A stretch of 37,042 bases of DNA. It comes from Paenibacillus cookii. GTDB lineage: Bacteria; Bacillota; Bacilli; Paenibacillales; Paenibacillaceae. Where the stretch lies: assembly GCF_018333375.1 (NCBI RefSeq), contig NZ_BORW01000040.1, positions 1-37,042 on the forward strand, read 5' to 3'. How positions within the stretch are numbered: the first letter of the stretch is position 1; each line of letters begins with the position of its first letter. A program made the translations under genes and the position numbers. This document shows, piece by piece, positions 15,331 through 23,737 of this stretch. Under the pieces are notes generated by a model. The model searched no databases and was not told where the DNA came from. It worked only from the letters and a program-made list of their open reading frames with translations.

Positions 15331-16524
15331 ATGGATCGCGGTTATGCCTATTATAAAAAGGCGTTTGAGGGCATTCCCAAACCTTTCGCTTACGTGGACC
15401 TGGATTTGTTTGACGAAAATACCCGGAACATCCTGAAGCGGGCAGGCTCCAAAAACCTGCGCATCGCCACCAAGTCGGTCCGAAGCGTCGCTTTGCTGAA
15501 GCGGATTCTTCATCGGAGCCCGGTTTTTTGCGGAGTGATGTGTTTTTCGCCGCAGGAGGCCATATATCTGGTAAAGCAGGGACTGGACGATATCGTGATG
15601 GGTTATCCCGTGTGGGAGCCGTCCGCGCTGTCCAGCCTGGCCGAGCTCATCCGCCGGGGCAAATCGGTTACGCTGATGGTCGATTCGATCGCGCATATCG
15701 AGCATCTCGAACGCATCGCGGCGAGGCATGGCGTACGTTTCCCCGTATGTCTCGACATGGACATGTCGATGGACGTACCGGGGCTGCATTTCGGCGTGTG
15801 GCGCTCGCCGATCCGCACCGTTGCCGAGGCGGAGCCGGTCGTGGAGAGAATCCTCTCCTCCCGCATGGTGATGCTGGACGGCGTCATGGGGTACGAAGCC
15901 CAAATTGCCGGGGTAGGCGACCATTATCCGAACAGCGGCCCGAAAAACAGGCTGGTGCAAACGCTGAAGCGGCGATCCGTCCGGCAGGTCGCAAGCAAAA
16001 GGGCGGCGCTGGTCGCCATGATCGAAGACGCGATGGGGGCGCCTTTGCGTTTCGTAAACGGCGGCGGCACGGGAAGCTTGCATACGACGGTCCTGGAGGA
16101 AGCGGTGACGGAAGTGACGGTCGGCTCCGGTTTTTTTGCGCCGGCGTTATTCGACAATTACAAAGATTTCCGTTATCTGCCCGCGGCTGGTTTCGCCGTT
16201 GAAATCGTGCGCCAGCCTAGTGAACAGTTGTATACCTGTCTCGGGGGCGGATATGCGGCTTCGGGAGCCGCCGGCAAAGATAAGCTGCCGAAACCTTATT
16301 TGCCGGCAGGGGCGTCCCTGATGCCGCTGGAAGGCGCGGGGGAAGTGCAAACCCCCGTAAAGTACGAAGGAGAGGAGCCACTCACGCTGGGCGATCCGGT
16401 TTTCTTCCGGCATGCGAAGGCCGGGGAGTTATGCGAACGGTTCAATCATCTGTACGGCGTATCGAAAGGCAAGATCGTTGAAAAAATCACGACGTACCGG
16501 GGGGATGGACAATGCTTTCTTTGA
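15331..16524 (+). CDS. Alanine racemase-like/D-threonine aldolase-like PLP enzyme, 397 residues
   Basis: This is a fold-type III PLP enzyme of the group usually labelled amino acid deaminase/aldolase. The N-terminus has the typical FAYVDLDLFDENTRNI followed by K48 in IATKSVRS, the expected Schiff-base lysine. Mid-protein features are DMDMSMDVPGLHFG and VNGGGTGSLHTT (PLP phosphate cup). The C-terminal part has FFRHAKAGELCERFNH, whose His and Cys recall the metal site of D-serine dehydratase and D-threonine aldolase relatives. The ATG follows AAGGAGG. The end overlaps the start of the lactone-oxidase-like gene by 13 bases, so the two form a translationally coupled pair. Substrate unknown. Confidence 0.88.
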   Translation: MDRGYAYYKKAFEGIPKPFAYVDLDLFDENTRNILKRAGSKNLRIATKSVRSVALLKRILHRSPVFCGVMCFSPQEAIYLVKQGLDDIVMGYPVWEPSALSSLAELIRRGKSVTLMVDSIAHIEHLERIAARHGVRFPVCLDMDMSMDVPGLHFGVWRSPIRTVAEAEPVVERILSSRMVMLDGVMGYEAQIAGVGDHYPNSGPKNRLVQTLKRRSVRQVASKRAALVAMIEDAMGAPLRFVNGGGTGSLHTTVLEEAVTEVTVGSGFFAPALFDNYKDFRYLPAAGFAVEIVRQPSEQLYTCLGGGYAASGAAGKDKLPKPYLPAGASLMPLEGAGEVQTPVKYEGEEPLTLGDPVFFRHAKAGELCERFNHLYGVSKGKIVEKITTYRGDGQCFL

Positions 16525-17829
16525 ACGAAAACCGGAAGGTATGGAGGAACTGGTCGGGAACCGTCCGCACCATGCCGAAGGCATGTCGCATATCCGACCG
16601 GGGTCGATGAAATCGCGGCTTTGGTCCAGTCCTACGCCAAGGAAGGCAAAGGCATCCGCGTCATCGGGGCCGGGCATTCCTTTACGCCGCTGGTCGAGAC
16701 CGGAGACGTCCTGCTTTCGCTGGACCACCTGGCCGGCGTCGAGCCGGTGGACGAAAGCACGCGCAGCGTCTGGATTTGGGCGGGGACGAGATTAAAGGAC
16801 ATCAGCGAAGCGCTGCACAAGCAGGGCTGGGCGCAGGAAAACCTCGGCGACATCGACGTCCAGTCGATCGGGGGCGCGATCGGAACCGGAACGCACGGAA
16901 CGGGAATAAGGTTCGGTTCTCTATCGACGCAGCTGCTGGAAGCCCAGGTAGTGACGGCGTCCGGCGAGCTGCTGACATGCAGCGAGGAACAGAACCGCGA
17001 GCTGTTCAAGGCGCTTCAGGTTTCGCTCGGGATGTTGGGGATCGTGGTGAAGGTCCGCATCCGCGTCGTTCCCCGGACGGTGCTTCACTATAGAAGCATG
17101 CGCCTGTCCATGGACGAATGTTTCGATAGGCTGGCGGAGCTCCGGGACCATCACGACCATTTCGAATTTTTTTGGTTCCCCCATACCGATACCGTCCAGG
17201 TGAAGCTGTTGGATGAAACGGATGAAAAGCCGTCCGAAAACCGGTTTTGGCAGCAGGTCAATCAGCTGGTGATGGAAAACGCCTTTTTCGGCATGATGTC
17301 GGAAGGCTGCCGCATCCTGCCGGGACTGTGCAAGCCGGTCAGCCAGTTGTCGGCGTGGTTCGTCCCTACGGGCGAGAACGTGGCGTACAGCCATGAGCTT
17401 TTTGCCACACAGCGGCTCGTGCGTTTCAATGAAATGGAATGCAGCGTGCCGGCGGAGCGGATGGAGGAAGTTGTCCGCGAAATCCGGGCCAAGGTGGCGG
17501 CGGAAAAACATGCGGTGCATTTCCCGGTCGAATGCCGCTACGTCAAAGGCGACGATATTTGGCTCAGCCCGGCCTACGGCCGTGATTCCGCGTACATTGC
17601 CGTTCATATGTACAAGGGAATGGCGCATGAGACGTATTTCCGCGACGTCGAGGACATTTTCCGGAAGCACGGCGGCCGACCGCATTGGGGGAAAATGCAT
17701 ACCCGCACGGCGGAGGAGCTTGCCGGCCTGTACCCGATGTGGGATGCGTTCCGGAAGGTACGCCAGCAGGTGGACCCGGCAGGCCTATTTTTGAACGATT
17801 ATTTAAGGAGGCTGTTTGCGGCGGAGTAG
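16512..17829 (+). pseudogene. D-arabinono-1,4-lactone oxidase-family FAD oxidoreductase with an N-terminal frameshift
   Basis: The family normally oxidises sugar lactones or polyols with covalently bound FAD. The ATG at 16512 starts a reading frame with the family motif WRNWSGTVR. That frame hits TGA at 16608. The rest of the protein (YPTGVDEIAALVQ, VIGAGHSFTPL with the FAD-linking His, SIGGAIGTGTHGTG, C-terminal PHWGKMH) lies in another frame and runs intact to 17829. Removing one base (T16584) joins both parts into the expected AVAYPTGVDE. A TTG at 16621 could start a 402-residue product lacking the first 37 or so residues, but without a clear ribosome binding site. Either a sequencing error or a recent mutation explains this; the intact remainder argues against long decay. 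Confidence 0.8.
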
Positions 17830-17840
17830 AGACGGCACAA

Positions 17841-17866
17841 AAGCCCGCGAGGATTCGCGGGTTTTT
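17841..17866 (+). terminator. Intrinsic terminator after the lactone oxidase-like gene
   Basis: CCCGCGA (17844-17850) and TCGCGGG (17855-17861) form the stem, with a 4-base loop and a T-run. Confidence 0.88.
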
Positions 17867-17980
17867 ATATTGGCACCGTCATTCTGCGCAGGCCGGCCCG
17901 TTTCGCGCAGGATGGGCACCACTACGGGGGAGCGCATCGGCGAAAGCCAGGATCACCGGCTTTGAAATCGTCTTCATGTA

Positions 17981-18010
17981 TTGACTTCGAAATTCAAGGT
18001 GTGATATATA
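17981..18010 (+). promoter_or_regulatory. Sigma-A promoter of htpG
   Basis: TTGACT at 17981-17986 and TATATA at 18005-18010 are 18 bases apart. The start point would be near 18017, just before the CIRCE element. Confidence 0.65.
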
Positions 18011-18020
18011 AAAATAAGAA

Positions 18021-18047
18021 TTAGCACTCATTGTGCGAGAGTGCTAA
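18021..18047. promoter_or_regulatory. CIRCE element (HrcA operator) in front of htpG
   Basis: TTAGCACTC, a 9-base spacer, and GAGTGCTAA match the CIRCE consensus perfectly. It overlaps the expected transcription start of htpG, so HrcA should repress the gene at normal temperature. Confidence 0.97.
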
Positions 18048-18079
18048 CATACCCATCGAGCCGAAAGGAGCACTGACTC

Positions 18080-19960
18080 ATGATCAAAAAGGAGTTCAAA
18101 GCCGAATCGAAACGGCTGCTGGACATGATGATCCACTCGATCTACACGCAGAAGGAAATCTTTTTGAGGGAATTGATCTCCAACGCCAGCGACGCGATCG
18201 ACAAGATTTATTACAAAGCTCTCACCGACGACAACATCGTCTTCAATAAAGATGATTATTATATCCGCATTACTCCCGATAAGGAAAACCGCACGCTGAC
18301 CATTACGGATACGGGGATCGGCATGACCCAGGAGGAACTGGAAAACAACCTCGGGATCATCGCCAAAAGCGGTTCGCTTGCCTTTAAGAGCGAAAACGAA
18401 GCGAAGGACGGACACAACATCATCGGTCAATTCGGCGTAGGCTTTTATTCCGCGTTCATGGTTGCCGACAAGGTGACGGTGACCAGCAAAGCGCTGGGCA
18501 GCGACCAGGCTTACCGCTGGGAATCCGAAGGCGCGGACGGCTACACGATCGAACCTTGCGAGAAGGATTCGGTAGGAACCGAAATCGTTCTGAAAATCAA
18601 AGAAAACACCGAGGACGACCGGTATGACGAATTCCTTGAGGAATACCGCCTGAGAACGATCATCAAGAAGTATTCGGACTTCATCCGTTATCCGATCAAA
18701 ATGGAAGTGAGCGGAAGCCGTCCGAAGGAAGGCGGCGAGGGCGAATTCGAGGAATACAAGGAAGAGCAAACGATCAACAGCATGGTGCCGATCTGGCGCC
18801 GAAACAAAAGCGAGCTGACGAAGGAAGATTACGAGAACTTCTACGCGGAAAAACGCTACGGCTTCGACAAACCGCTCAGCTACGTGCACGTCAAGGCGGA
18901 CGGCGCCGTCGTGTACAACGCCATTTTGTTCATTCCGGAACGCACGCCTTTCGATTATTACACGAAGGAATACGAAAAAGGCCTCGAGCTGTATTCCAAC
19001 GGCGTCCTCATCATGGACAAATGCGCGGACCTGCTGCCGGATTACTTCAGCTTCGTCAAAGGGATGGTCGATTCCGAGGATCTGTCCTTGAACATCTCCC
19101 GCGAAATGCTGCAGCATGACCGCCAGCTGACGCTCATCGCCAAAAACATCAAAAACAAAATCAAATCCCAGCTCCTGTCCCTCCTGAAGGACGAACGCGA
19201 GAAATACGAAACGTTCTACAAAGCGTTCGGCCGGCAGCTTAAATTCGGGGTATACAACGATTACGGCATGAACAAGGACATGTTGTCCGATCTTCTGATG
19301 TTCACGTCCTCGAAGGAGAAAAAGCTGGTTACGCTCGATGAATACGTGTCGAGAATGCCTGAGGATCAAAAATATATCTATTACGCTACCGGAATCTCCG
19401 TCGAACGGATCGAGAAGCTGCCGCAAACGGAGCTTGTCCTTGACAAAGGTTACGAAATTCTGTACTTTACCGACGACATCGACGAATTTGCGATCAAGAT
19501 GCTGATGAACTACAAGGAGAAGGAGTTCAAATCGGTATCGAGCGGCGATCTCGGCATCGAGTCCGAAGCGGACGAAGAGGCGTCCAAAGCCGAAGCGGAA
19601 GAGAACAAAGAGCTGTTCGAAGCGATGAAAGAACTGCTTGCCGGCAAAGTGAAGGACGTCAAGGCATCCAAACGCCTGAAGTCCCATCCGGTATGCTTGT
19701 CCGCCGAAGGCGAGCTTTCGATCGAAATGGAAAAAGTGCTGAACGCGATGCCGAGCAGCGAAGGCATCAAGGCCGACAAAATATTGGAGATCAACGTGCA
19801 GCACGACGTGTTCAAATCCTTGAAGGAAGCCTTCGACAAAGACCGCGAAAAGCTCGGCTTGTATACGAACCTGCTGTACAACCAGGCGCTGCTGATCGAA
19901 GGGCTTCCGATCCAGGATCCGGTCGAATTTACGAACGATATTTGTAAAATCATGGTGTAG
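18080..19960 (+). CDS. htpG: Hsp90 chaperone HtpG, 626 residues
   Basis: This is an ATP-dependent Hsp90 homodimer in the cytosol that helps fold and protect proteins under stress. The GHKL ATPase motifs are ELISNASDAIDK, DTGIGMT and GQFGVGFYSAF. The middle domain has SGRP-region variants and the arginine-bearing stretch NISREMLQHD. The C-terminal dimerisation domain runs to the end without an MEEVD tail, as in bacteria. The length is that of bacterial HtpG. The ATG has AAAGGAG nine bases upstream. It is a single gene between a CIRCE-controlled promoter and a strong terminator, so it is expected to belong to the HrcA heat-shock regulon here. Confidence 0.98.
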   Translation: MIKKEFKAESKRLLDMMIHSIYTQKEIFLRELISNASDAIDKIYYKALTDDNIVFNKDDYYIRITPDKENRTLTITDTGIGMTQEELENNLGIIAKSGSLAFKSENEAKDGHNIIGQFGVGFYSAFMVADKVTVTSKALGSDQAYRWESEGADGYTIEPCEKDSVGTEIVLKIKENTEDDRYDEFLEEYRLRTIIKKYSDFIRYPIKMEVSGSRPKEGGEGEFEEYKEEQTINSMVPIWRRNKSELTKEDYENFYAEKRYGFDKPLSYVHVKADGAVVYNAILFIPERTPFDYYTKEYEKGLELYSNGVLIMDKCADLLPDYFSFVKGMVDSEDLSLNISREMLQHDRQLTLIAKNIKNKIKSQLLSLLKDEREKYETFYKAFGRQLKFGVYNDYGMNKDMLSDLLMFTSSKEKKLVTLDEYVSRMPEDQKYIYYATGISVERIEKLPQTELVLDKGYEILYFTDDIDEFAIKMLMNYKEKEFKSVSSGDLGIESEADEEASKAEAEENKELFEAMKELLAGKVKDVKASKRLKSHPVCLSAEGELSIEMEKVLNAMPSSEGIKADKILEINVQHDVFKSLKEAFDKDREKLGLYTNLLYNQALLIEGLPIQDPVEFTNDICKIMV

Positions 19961-19989
19961 CTTTCGTTTCATGAATAGCAGCGAATATT

Positions 19990-20018
19990 GCCCGGCCTTC
20001 CGGAGGCCGGGCGCTTTT
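19990..20018 (+). terminator. Intrinsic terminator after htpG
   Basis: GCCCGGCCT and AGGCCGGGC form a perfect 9-bp stem with a short loop, followed by T residues. A TATAAT-like box at 20086-20091 further on may belong to the next gene, but I found no matching -35 box. Confidence 0.9.
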
Positions 20019-20262
20019 GTTGCTTTTCTCCTTGCCGGCATGTTGTAAAATTTTCGGTATGGAAGATGAAACGGCTCGAATAGTGTATAATGTTTAAAGA
20101 TGCGGCTAAATTCACATGCCTCGGATGCCGCGGCATGGATTTAGACGCTCCAGGGTGCGATCTATAAACGAATGAAACGTTTTCGGCCGCTCGATGCCGA
20201 AGAGGGTTCTTTGGATTTGCAAAATCGTTGCCTGCATGCTTATCAATCTGGAAGAGGTGTAA

Positions 20263-21429
20263 ATGTTGGAAGACCCAAGGTTACAAATGGAAGAACGTAA
20301 TATACAGCACGCCATCATCGGAGACGTGATGAACCGTTTGCCGGAAATTCTGCAAAGCTTGACCAAATCAAGACTTTCTTCGCTTGCTGCCGCCAATCAA
20401 ATTTCCGGACGTTCCAAGATGAAGAAGGAAGAGCTTGCAGATGCTCTTTCAGCATATTTGACCGATCCGGAGCAGCTGCGGCCGATCGTGATGGCGACGG
20501 ATGCCGATGAATGGGCCCTTCTGGAAAAAGTGATGAACGAGCCGTCCATTCAGGATAATACGCTGCCTTTCGGACATTATGCGAATCTTCTGGAGCGCGG
20601 GCTCGTATTCAGCTTCTTTAACGAAGGCAAGCTGCATGTGCTGATGCCGGAGGAAATCAAAGCGGCCGCATCGCAAATCGGCTTGTCCGAATTGAAAAAA
20701 GAGCACGGCTCGAAGCAGGAAGTTTACGATTATATCGCTGCCGCGGCTCATTTGTACGGCGTTATCAAGCTGGACAAGCTTGTTCAACTATATAATTCGC
20801 AGCATGACGAGTCGATCACCAAAGAGGAGCTTGCGGCTTGCGCGGGCAAGATGGGCGATCGCGGACAAAACATCCTTTTGGCGGGCGACGTTCTGTACAA
20901 CGGACTGATCGCAGGCAGCGCGGATGAAAACAAGCTGGCCGAGCTGGCGGAAGGATTGGACGATAAACCGTTTTACGTTCCGGAAAAAGAAGAGCTGCTC
21001 CGCTACGCGGATATGGGTTACTTCGAGATGACGCCGCAGCTTGAAGAACTGCAGGCTTTTGTGCTGAACAACATGAGCAAGGACGCGGAGCGGGTGGAAC
21101 ATCTGCTTGACGACATTCAATGGGCTTGCGTGCAGAAGTCCCCGATGCAGGAGCTGATCAATCAGTTTGACCGCCATAAAATCCCGTTCAAAACGCCTGT
21201 GCATGCGCAGCGCGTCATTTCCCTGCTGGCGGAAGTGTACAACAACACGAGAATGTGGGCCAACGCCGGTCATACGCTGGTGGAGCTGAGCGCGATGAAT
21301 GCCATCGATCCGGAGAAAGGGCTCGTCCGACTTGTGGACGAAAGCGACAATACCGTTCCCAAAGTCGGAAGAAACGAACCTTGCCCATGCGGAAGCGGAT
21401 TGAAATACAAGAAGTGTCACGGGAAATAA
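20263..21429 (+). CDS. SEC-C motif protein of unknown function, 388 residues
   Basis: The last 25 or so residues are a textbook SEC-C zinc motif (GRNEPCPCGSGLKYKKCHG), the same zinc-binding tail found in SecA and many stand-alone proteins. The N-terminal part (residues about 15-65, LPEILQSLTKSRLSSLAAANQ and then KMKKEELADALSAYL) resembles a SAP/Rho-N-like helical nucleic-acid-binding fold. The middle is a long helical region with repeated acidic patches. There is no signal peptide. The ATG is close behind AGAGGTG. It is monocistronic, with a TATAAT box about 170 bases upstream and a terminator downstream. A role in RNA or protein quality control is possible but not shown. Confidence 0.85.
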   Translation: MLEDPRLQMEERNIQHAIIGDVMNRLPEILQSLTKSRLSSLAAANQISGRSKMKKEELADALSAYLTDPEQLRPIVMATDADEWALLEKVMNEPSIQDNTLPFGHYANLLERGLVFSFFNEGKLHVLMPEEIKAAASQIGLSELKKEHGSKQEVYDYIAAAAHLYGVIKLDKLVQLYNSQHDESITKEELAACAGKMGDRGQNILLAGDVLYNGLIAGSADENKLAELAEGLDDKPFYVPEKEELLRYADMGYFEMTPQLEELQAFVLNNMSKDAERVEHLLDDIQWACVQKSPMQELINQFDRHKIPFKTPVHAQRVISLLAEVYNNTRMWANAGHTLVELSAMNAIDPEKGLVRLVDESDNTVPKVGRNEPCPCGSGLKYKKCHGK

Positions 21430-21463
21430 CAAGATCATCATAAGTTTTGACCAGGCCTTATCC

Positions 21464-21516
21464 ACGCCCTGCAGACCTCGGACCGCCCTTCGGTTGTCCG
21501 GCTGCAGGGTGTTTTT
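21464..21516 (+). terminator. Intrinsic terminator after the SEC-C gene
   Basis: ACGCCCTGCAG and CTGCAGGGTGT pair over 11 bases with one G-U. An inner GGAC/GTCC hairpin lies in the loop and a T-run follows. Confidence 0.85.
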
Positions 21517-21799
21517 CGTGTTCATAGGGTTTGTTGATGGACGAAGCGGATTCCGTTCCGGCCACCGGCAACGACGCGAGCCATTCCAAGCCGAAAGCTA
21601 AATAACGAATCTCGGAAGGCGGCGGAGACCGGCCTAACATTTGTGCCCCGCATGGTCGAACAAAAAGACACCTTTTATGAGGTGGCCCCCGTTTTTCCAA
21701 CAAAATGGCCGCCACTCGAAAACAACTGGCCGTTTCGGCCCTTCCCGATCAAGGGTACAATGAAAGCGTTATGATTCCTCTTGACGAAGGAGAACAGCC
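21517..21799. other. Intergenic region before the glycosidase gene
   Basis: There is no supported gene. A possible -10 box TACAAT lies at 21756-21761 and a GAAGGAG ribosome binding site lies just before 21800. An 85-codon frame on the minus strand runs through the terminator and lacks family features. Confidence 0.4.
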
Positions 21800-23506
21800 A
21801 TGAAATTCGACCTGAGCATCGTGCCCTTCAGCCGGAGAGAAACGTTTCTTGCGGTTTCGCTCCTGCCCGAAGGAAAAAATAGACAGGAAGGCCTGTACCT
21901 CCGGACGGTACGGGGCGGAGACGACAAGTTCGGAGAAGCCTTCCGCATCGAACCGGTGGATGCCCTCGGCAGGCTGATTCCGTTTACGGCTGAGGCATCG
22001 CCGGAGGCGGTCAAGCTTCAGTCGCCCGCGTCCGAAATCTACGCCGACATTTGCATTTCGGACAAACGTACGGTCCGCTTCCGTTCGAAGGGCTGCGGCA
22101 TCCGGCTGACCTTCATGCCGGCCGCTTACGATTATGCTTACGAAGTGAACGAAAACAGCTGGGAGATGAACAGCTTTACCCATGAATGCCGCTTTATGCT
22201 GACCCGGCTTGCGGGCGCCATGAAGATGGAAGTGCCGTGGGACAAAATCAAAAGCTCCCGCGTCGTCGCCGAGTTCGTTCCGGATCCGGACACGAACGAA
22301 GCGGAGTTTGCCGTCGAGGAATTCCGCACGGTCTGGGAGCCGCGGGCCGCATGGGAGCCGTTTGACGAAGCGGTTCAGTCGGCAAAGGAAGACTTTGCTT
22401 CCTGGCTCGATCGAAGTTTGCCCGTGTCCGAGGCTTTCGCCGAGGGAAGGGAGCTTGCGGCCTATATAACCTGGTCCTGCCTCGTCCCGGCGGAAGGCTT
22501 GCTGACGCGGCCGGCCATGTACATGTCGAAAAACTGGATGACGAATATATGGAGCTGGGACCATTGCTTTAACGCGATGGCTTTGGTCCGCCATGATCCG
22601 AAGCTGGCCTGGGACCAGTTCATGATCTTTTTCGACCGGCAGGACGAAAGCGGGCTGATTCCCGACTTCGTCAACGACAAATACGAGCTGTGGAACTGCA
22701 ACAAACCGCCGATTCACGGCTGGACGCTCGCCTGGATGATGCAGCGGACGGATTACATCCGGGAGACTCAGCTGCGCGAAGTATACGGCCCATTGTCCAA
22801 ATGGACGAAATGGTGGTACCGGTACCGCGACGGGGACGGCGACGGCATTCCGCAGTACAACCACGGCAACGATTCGGGCTGGGACAACAGCACGGCGTTT
22901 AATAACGGGATTCCGGTGGAAAGCCCGGATTTGGCGGCGTTCCTGATCCTTCAGGCCGAGCTGCTTGCCGAAATCGCCGGCTTGCTCGGACTTCCGGAAG
23001 AATCCTCGGCATGGCGCCGTTTGGCGGAGGATACGCTCGATAACATGATCGCCCATTTTTGGCGGGACGGAACGTTTATTTCCTGCCGCTCGGGCACGCA
23101 TGAGCCGTCCGACGGCGACAGCCTGCTGCTGTTCGTGCCGATCGTGCTCGGCAAACGGCTTCCCGAGCCGATCCGCACCGCGCTGCTGGAGGGCTTGCGC
23201 GACGAAAGCCGCTTCCTGACGGCCAACGGCTGGGCGACCGAAAGCGTCAGCAGCCCGTATTATACGCCGGACGGATATTGGCGCGGCCCGATTTGGGCGC
23301 CGGCGACGATGCTGCTGGTGGAAGGCGTCGCCGCGGCCGGCGATGCCGAGCTGGCCCGCGAAGTATCGCGCCGCTTCTGCCGCATGCTGAACAAAAGCGG
23401 CATGGCGGAAAATTTCGACGCCCTGACCGGCGAAGGCCTCCGCGACAGAGCGTTTACCTGGACGTCGAGCGTGTTCCTCATTTTGGGGCATGAATACGCA
23501 TTGTAA
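21800..23506 (+). CDS. GH63/mannosylglycerate hydrolase-like glycosidase, 568 residues
   Basis: This is a cytosolic inverting alpha-glycosidase with an (alpha/alpha)6 barrel. Typical stretches are MYMSKNWMTNIWSWDHCFNA (residues near 245), LIPDFVND, HGWTLAWMM, DGDGIPQYNHGNDSGWDNST and YWRGPIWAPATMLL. The Asp in GWDN and a Glu near the end are in the places where GH63 and GH37 enzymes have their catalytic acids. The first 220 residues form a separate N-terminal region. There is no signal peptide. The ATG follows GAAGGAG. The substrate could be a short alpha-glucoside, alpha-mannoside or a compatible-solute glycoside. It is a single gene with its own terminator. Confidence 0.85.
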   Translation: MKFDLSIVPFSRRETFLAVSLLPEGKNRQEGLYLRTVRGGDDKFGEAFRIEPVDALGRLIPFTAEASPEAVKLQSPASEIYADICISDKRTVRFRSKGCGIRLTFMPAAYDYAYEVNENSWEMNSFTHECRFMLTRLAGAMKMEVPWDKIKSSRVVAEFVPDPDTNEAEFAVEEFRTVWEPRAAWEPFDEAVQSAKEDFASWLDRSLPVSEAFAEGRELAAYITWSCLVPAEGLLTRPAMYMSKNWMTNIWSWDHCFNAMALVRHDPKLAWDQFMIFFDRQDESGLIPDFVNDKYELWNCNKPPIHGWTLAWMMQRTDYIRETQLREVYGPLSKWTKWWYRYRDGDGDGIPQYNHGNDSGWDNSTAFNNGIPVESPDLAAFLILQAELLAEIAGLLGLPEESSAWRRLAEDTLDNMIAHFWRDGTFISCRSGTHEPSDGDSLLLFVPIVLGKRLPEPIRTALLEGLRDESRFLTANGWATESVSSPYYTPDGYWRGPIWAPATMLLVEGVAAAGDAELAREVSRRFCRMLNKSGMAENFDALTGEGLRDRAFTWTSSVFLILGHEYAL

Positions 23507-23517
23507 CGCAATACAAC

Positions 23518-23560
23518 GCACTTCTCCCGCTTTTTAAAAGCGTCAAGGGGAAGTGCTTTT
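23518..23560 (+). terminator. Intrinsic terminator after the glycosidase gene
   Basis: GCACTTC(T)CCC pairs with GGGGAAGTGC with one bulged T, followed by four T residues. Confidence 0.75.
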
Positions 23561-23737
23561 CCCGTTTGTCCGGCATGATATGCCGGCTGGTTTCCGCGCC
23601 GGATCCGCGTCAAAGCAAGCTTATCCGCAACTGGAAAAATGTAAGCGGTGCCATCGGAAGCTTTATTTTATCTTCTGCGTGTTCGTCCATGCTAGAATGC
23701 TGTTATACGCTACATGCAGGCAAGGGGGGAAATCGTG

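Noticed and set aside
18044..20041. 665-codon open frame on the minus strand over htpG
   Set aside because: It is the mirror of a high-GC coding gene, has no ribosome binding site or recognisable domain, and runs through the CIRCE-side leader of htpG.
21458..21715. 85-codon frame on the minus strand in the gap before the glycosidase gene
   Set aside because: It covers the SEC-C gene terminator, has no good ribosome binding site, and no recognisable sequence.
21749..23521. 590-codon open frame on the minus strand over the glycosidase gene
   Set aside because: Antisense shadow of a clear GH63-like gene, with Arg/Pro/His-rich composition and no family motif.
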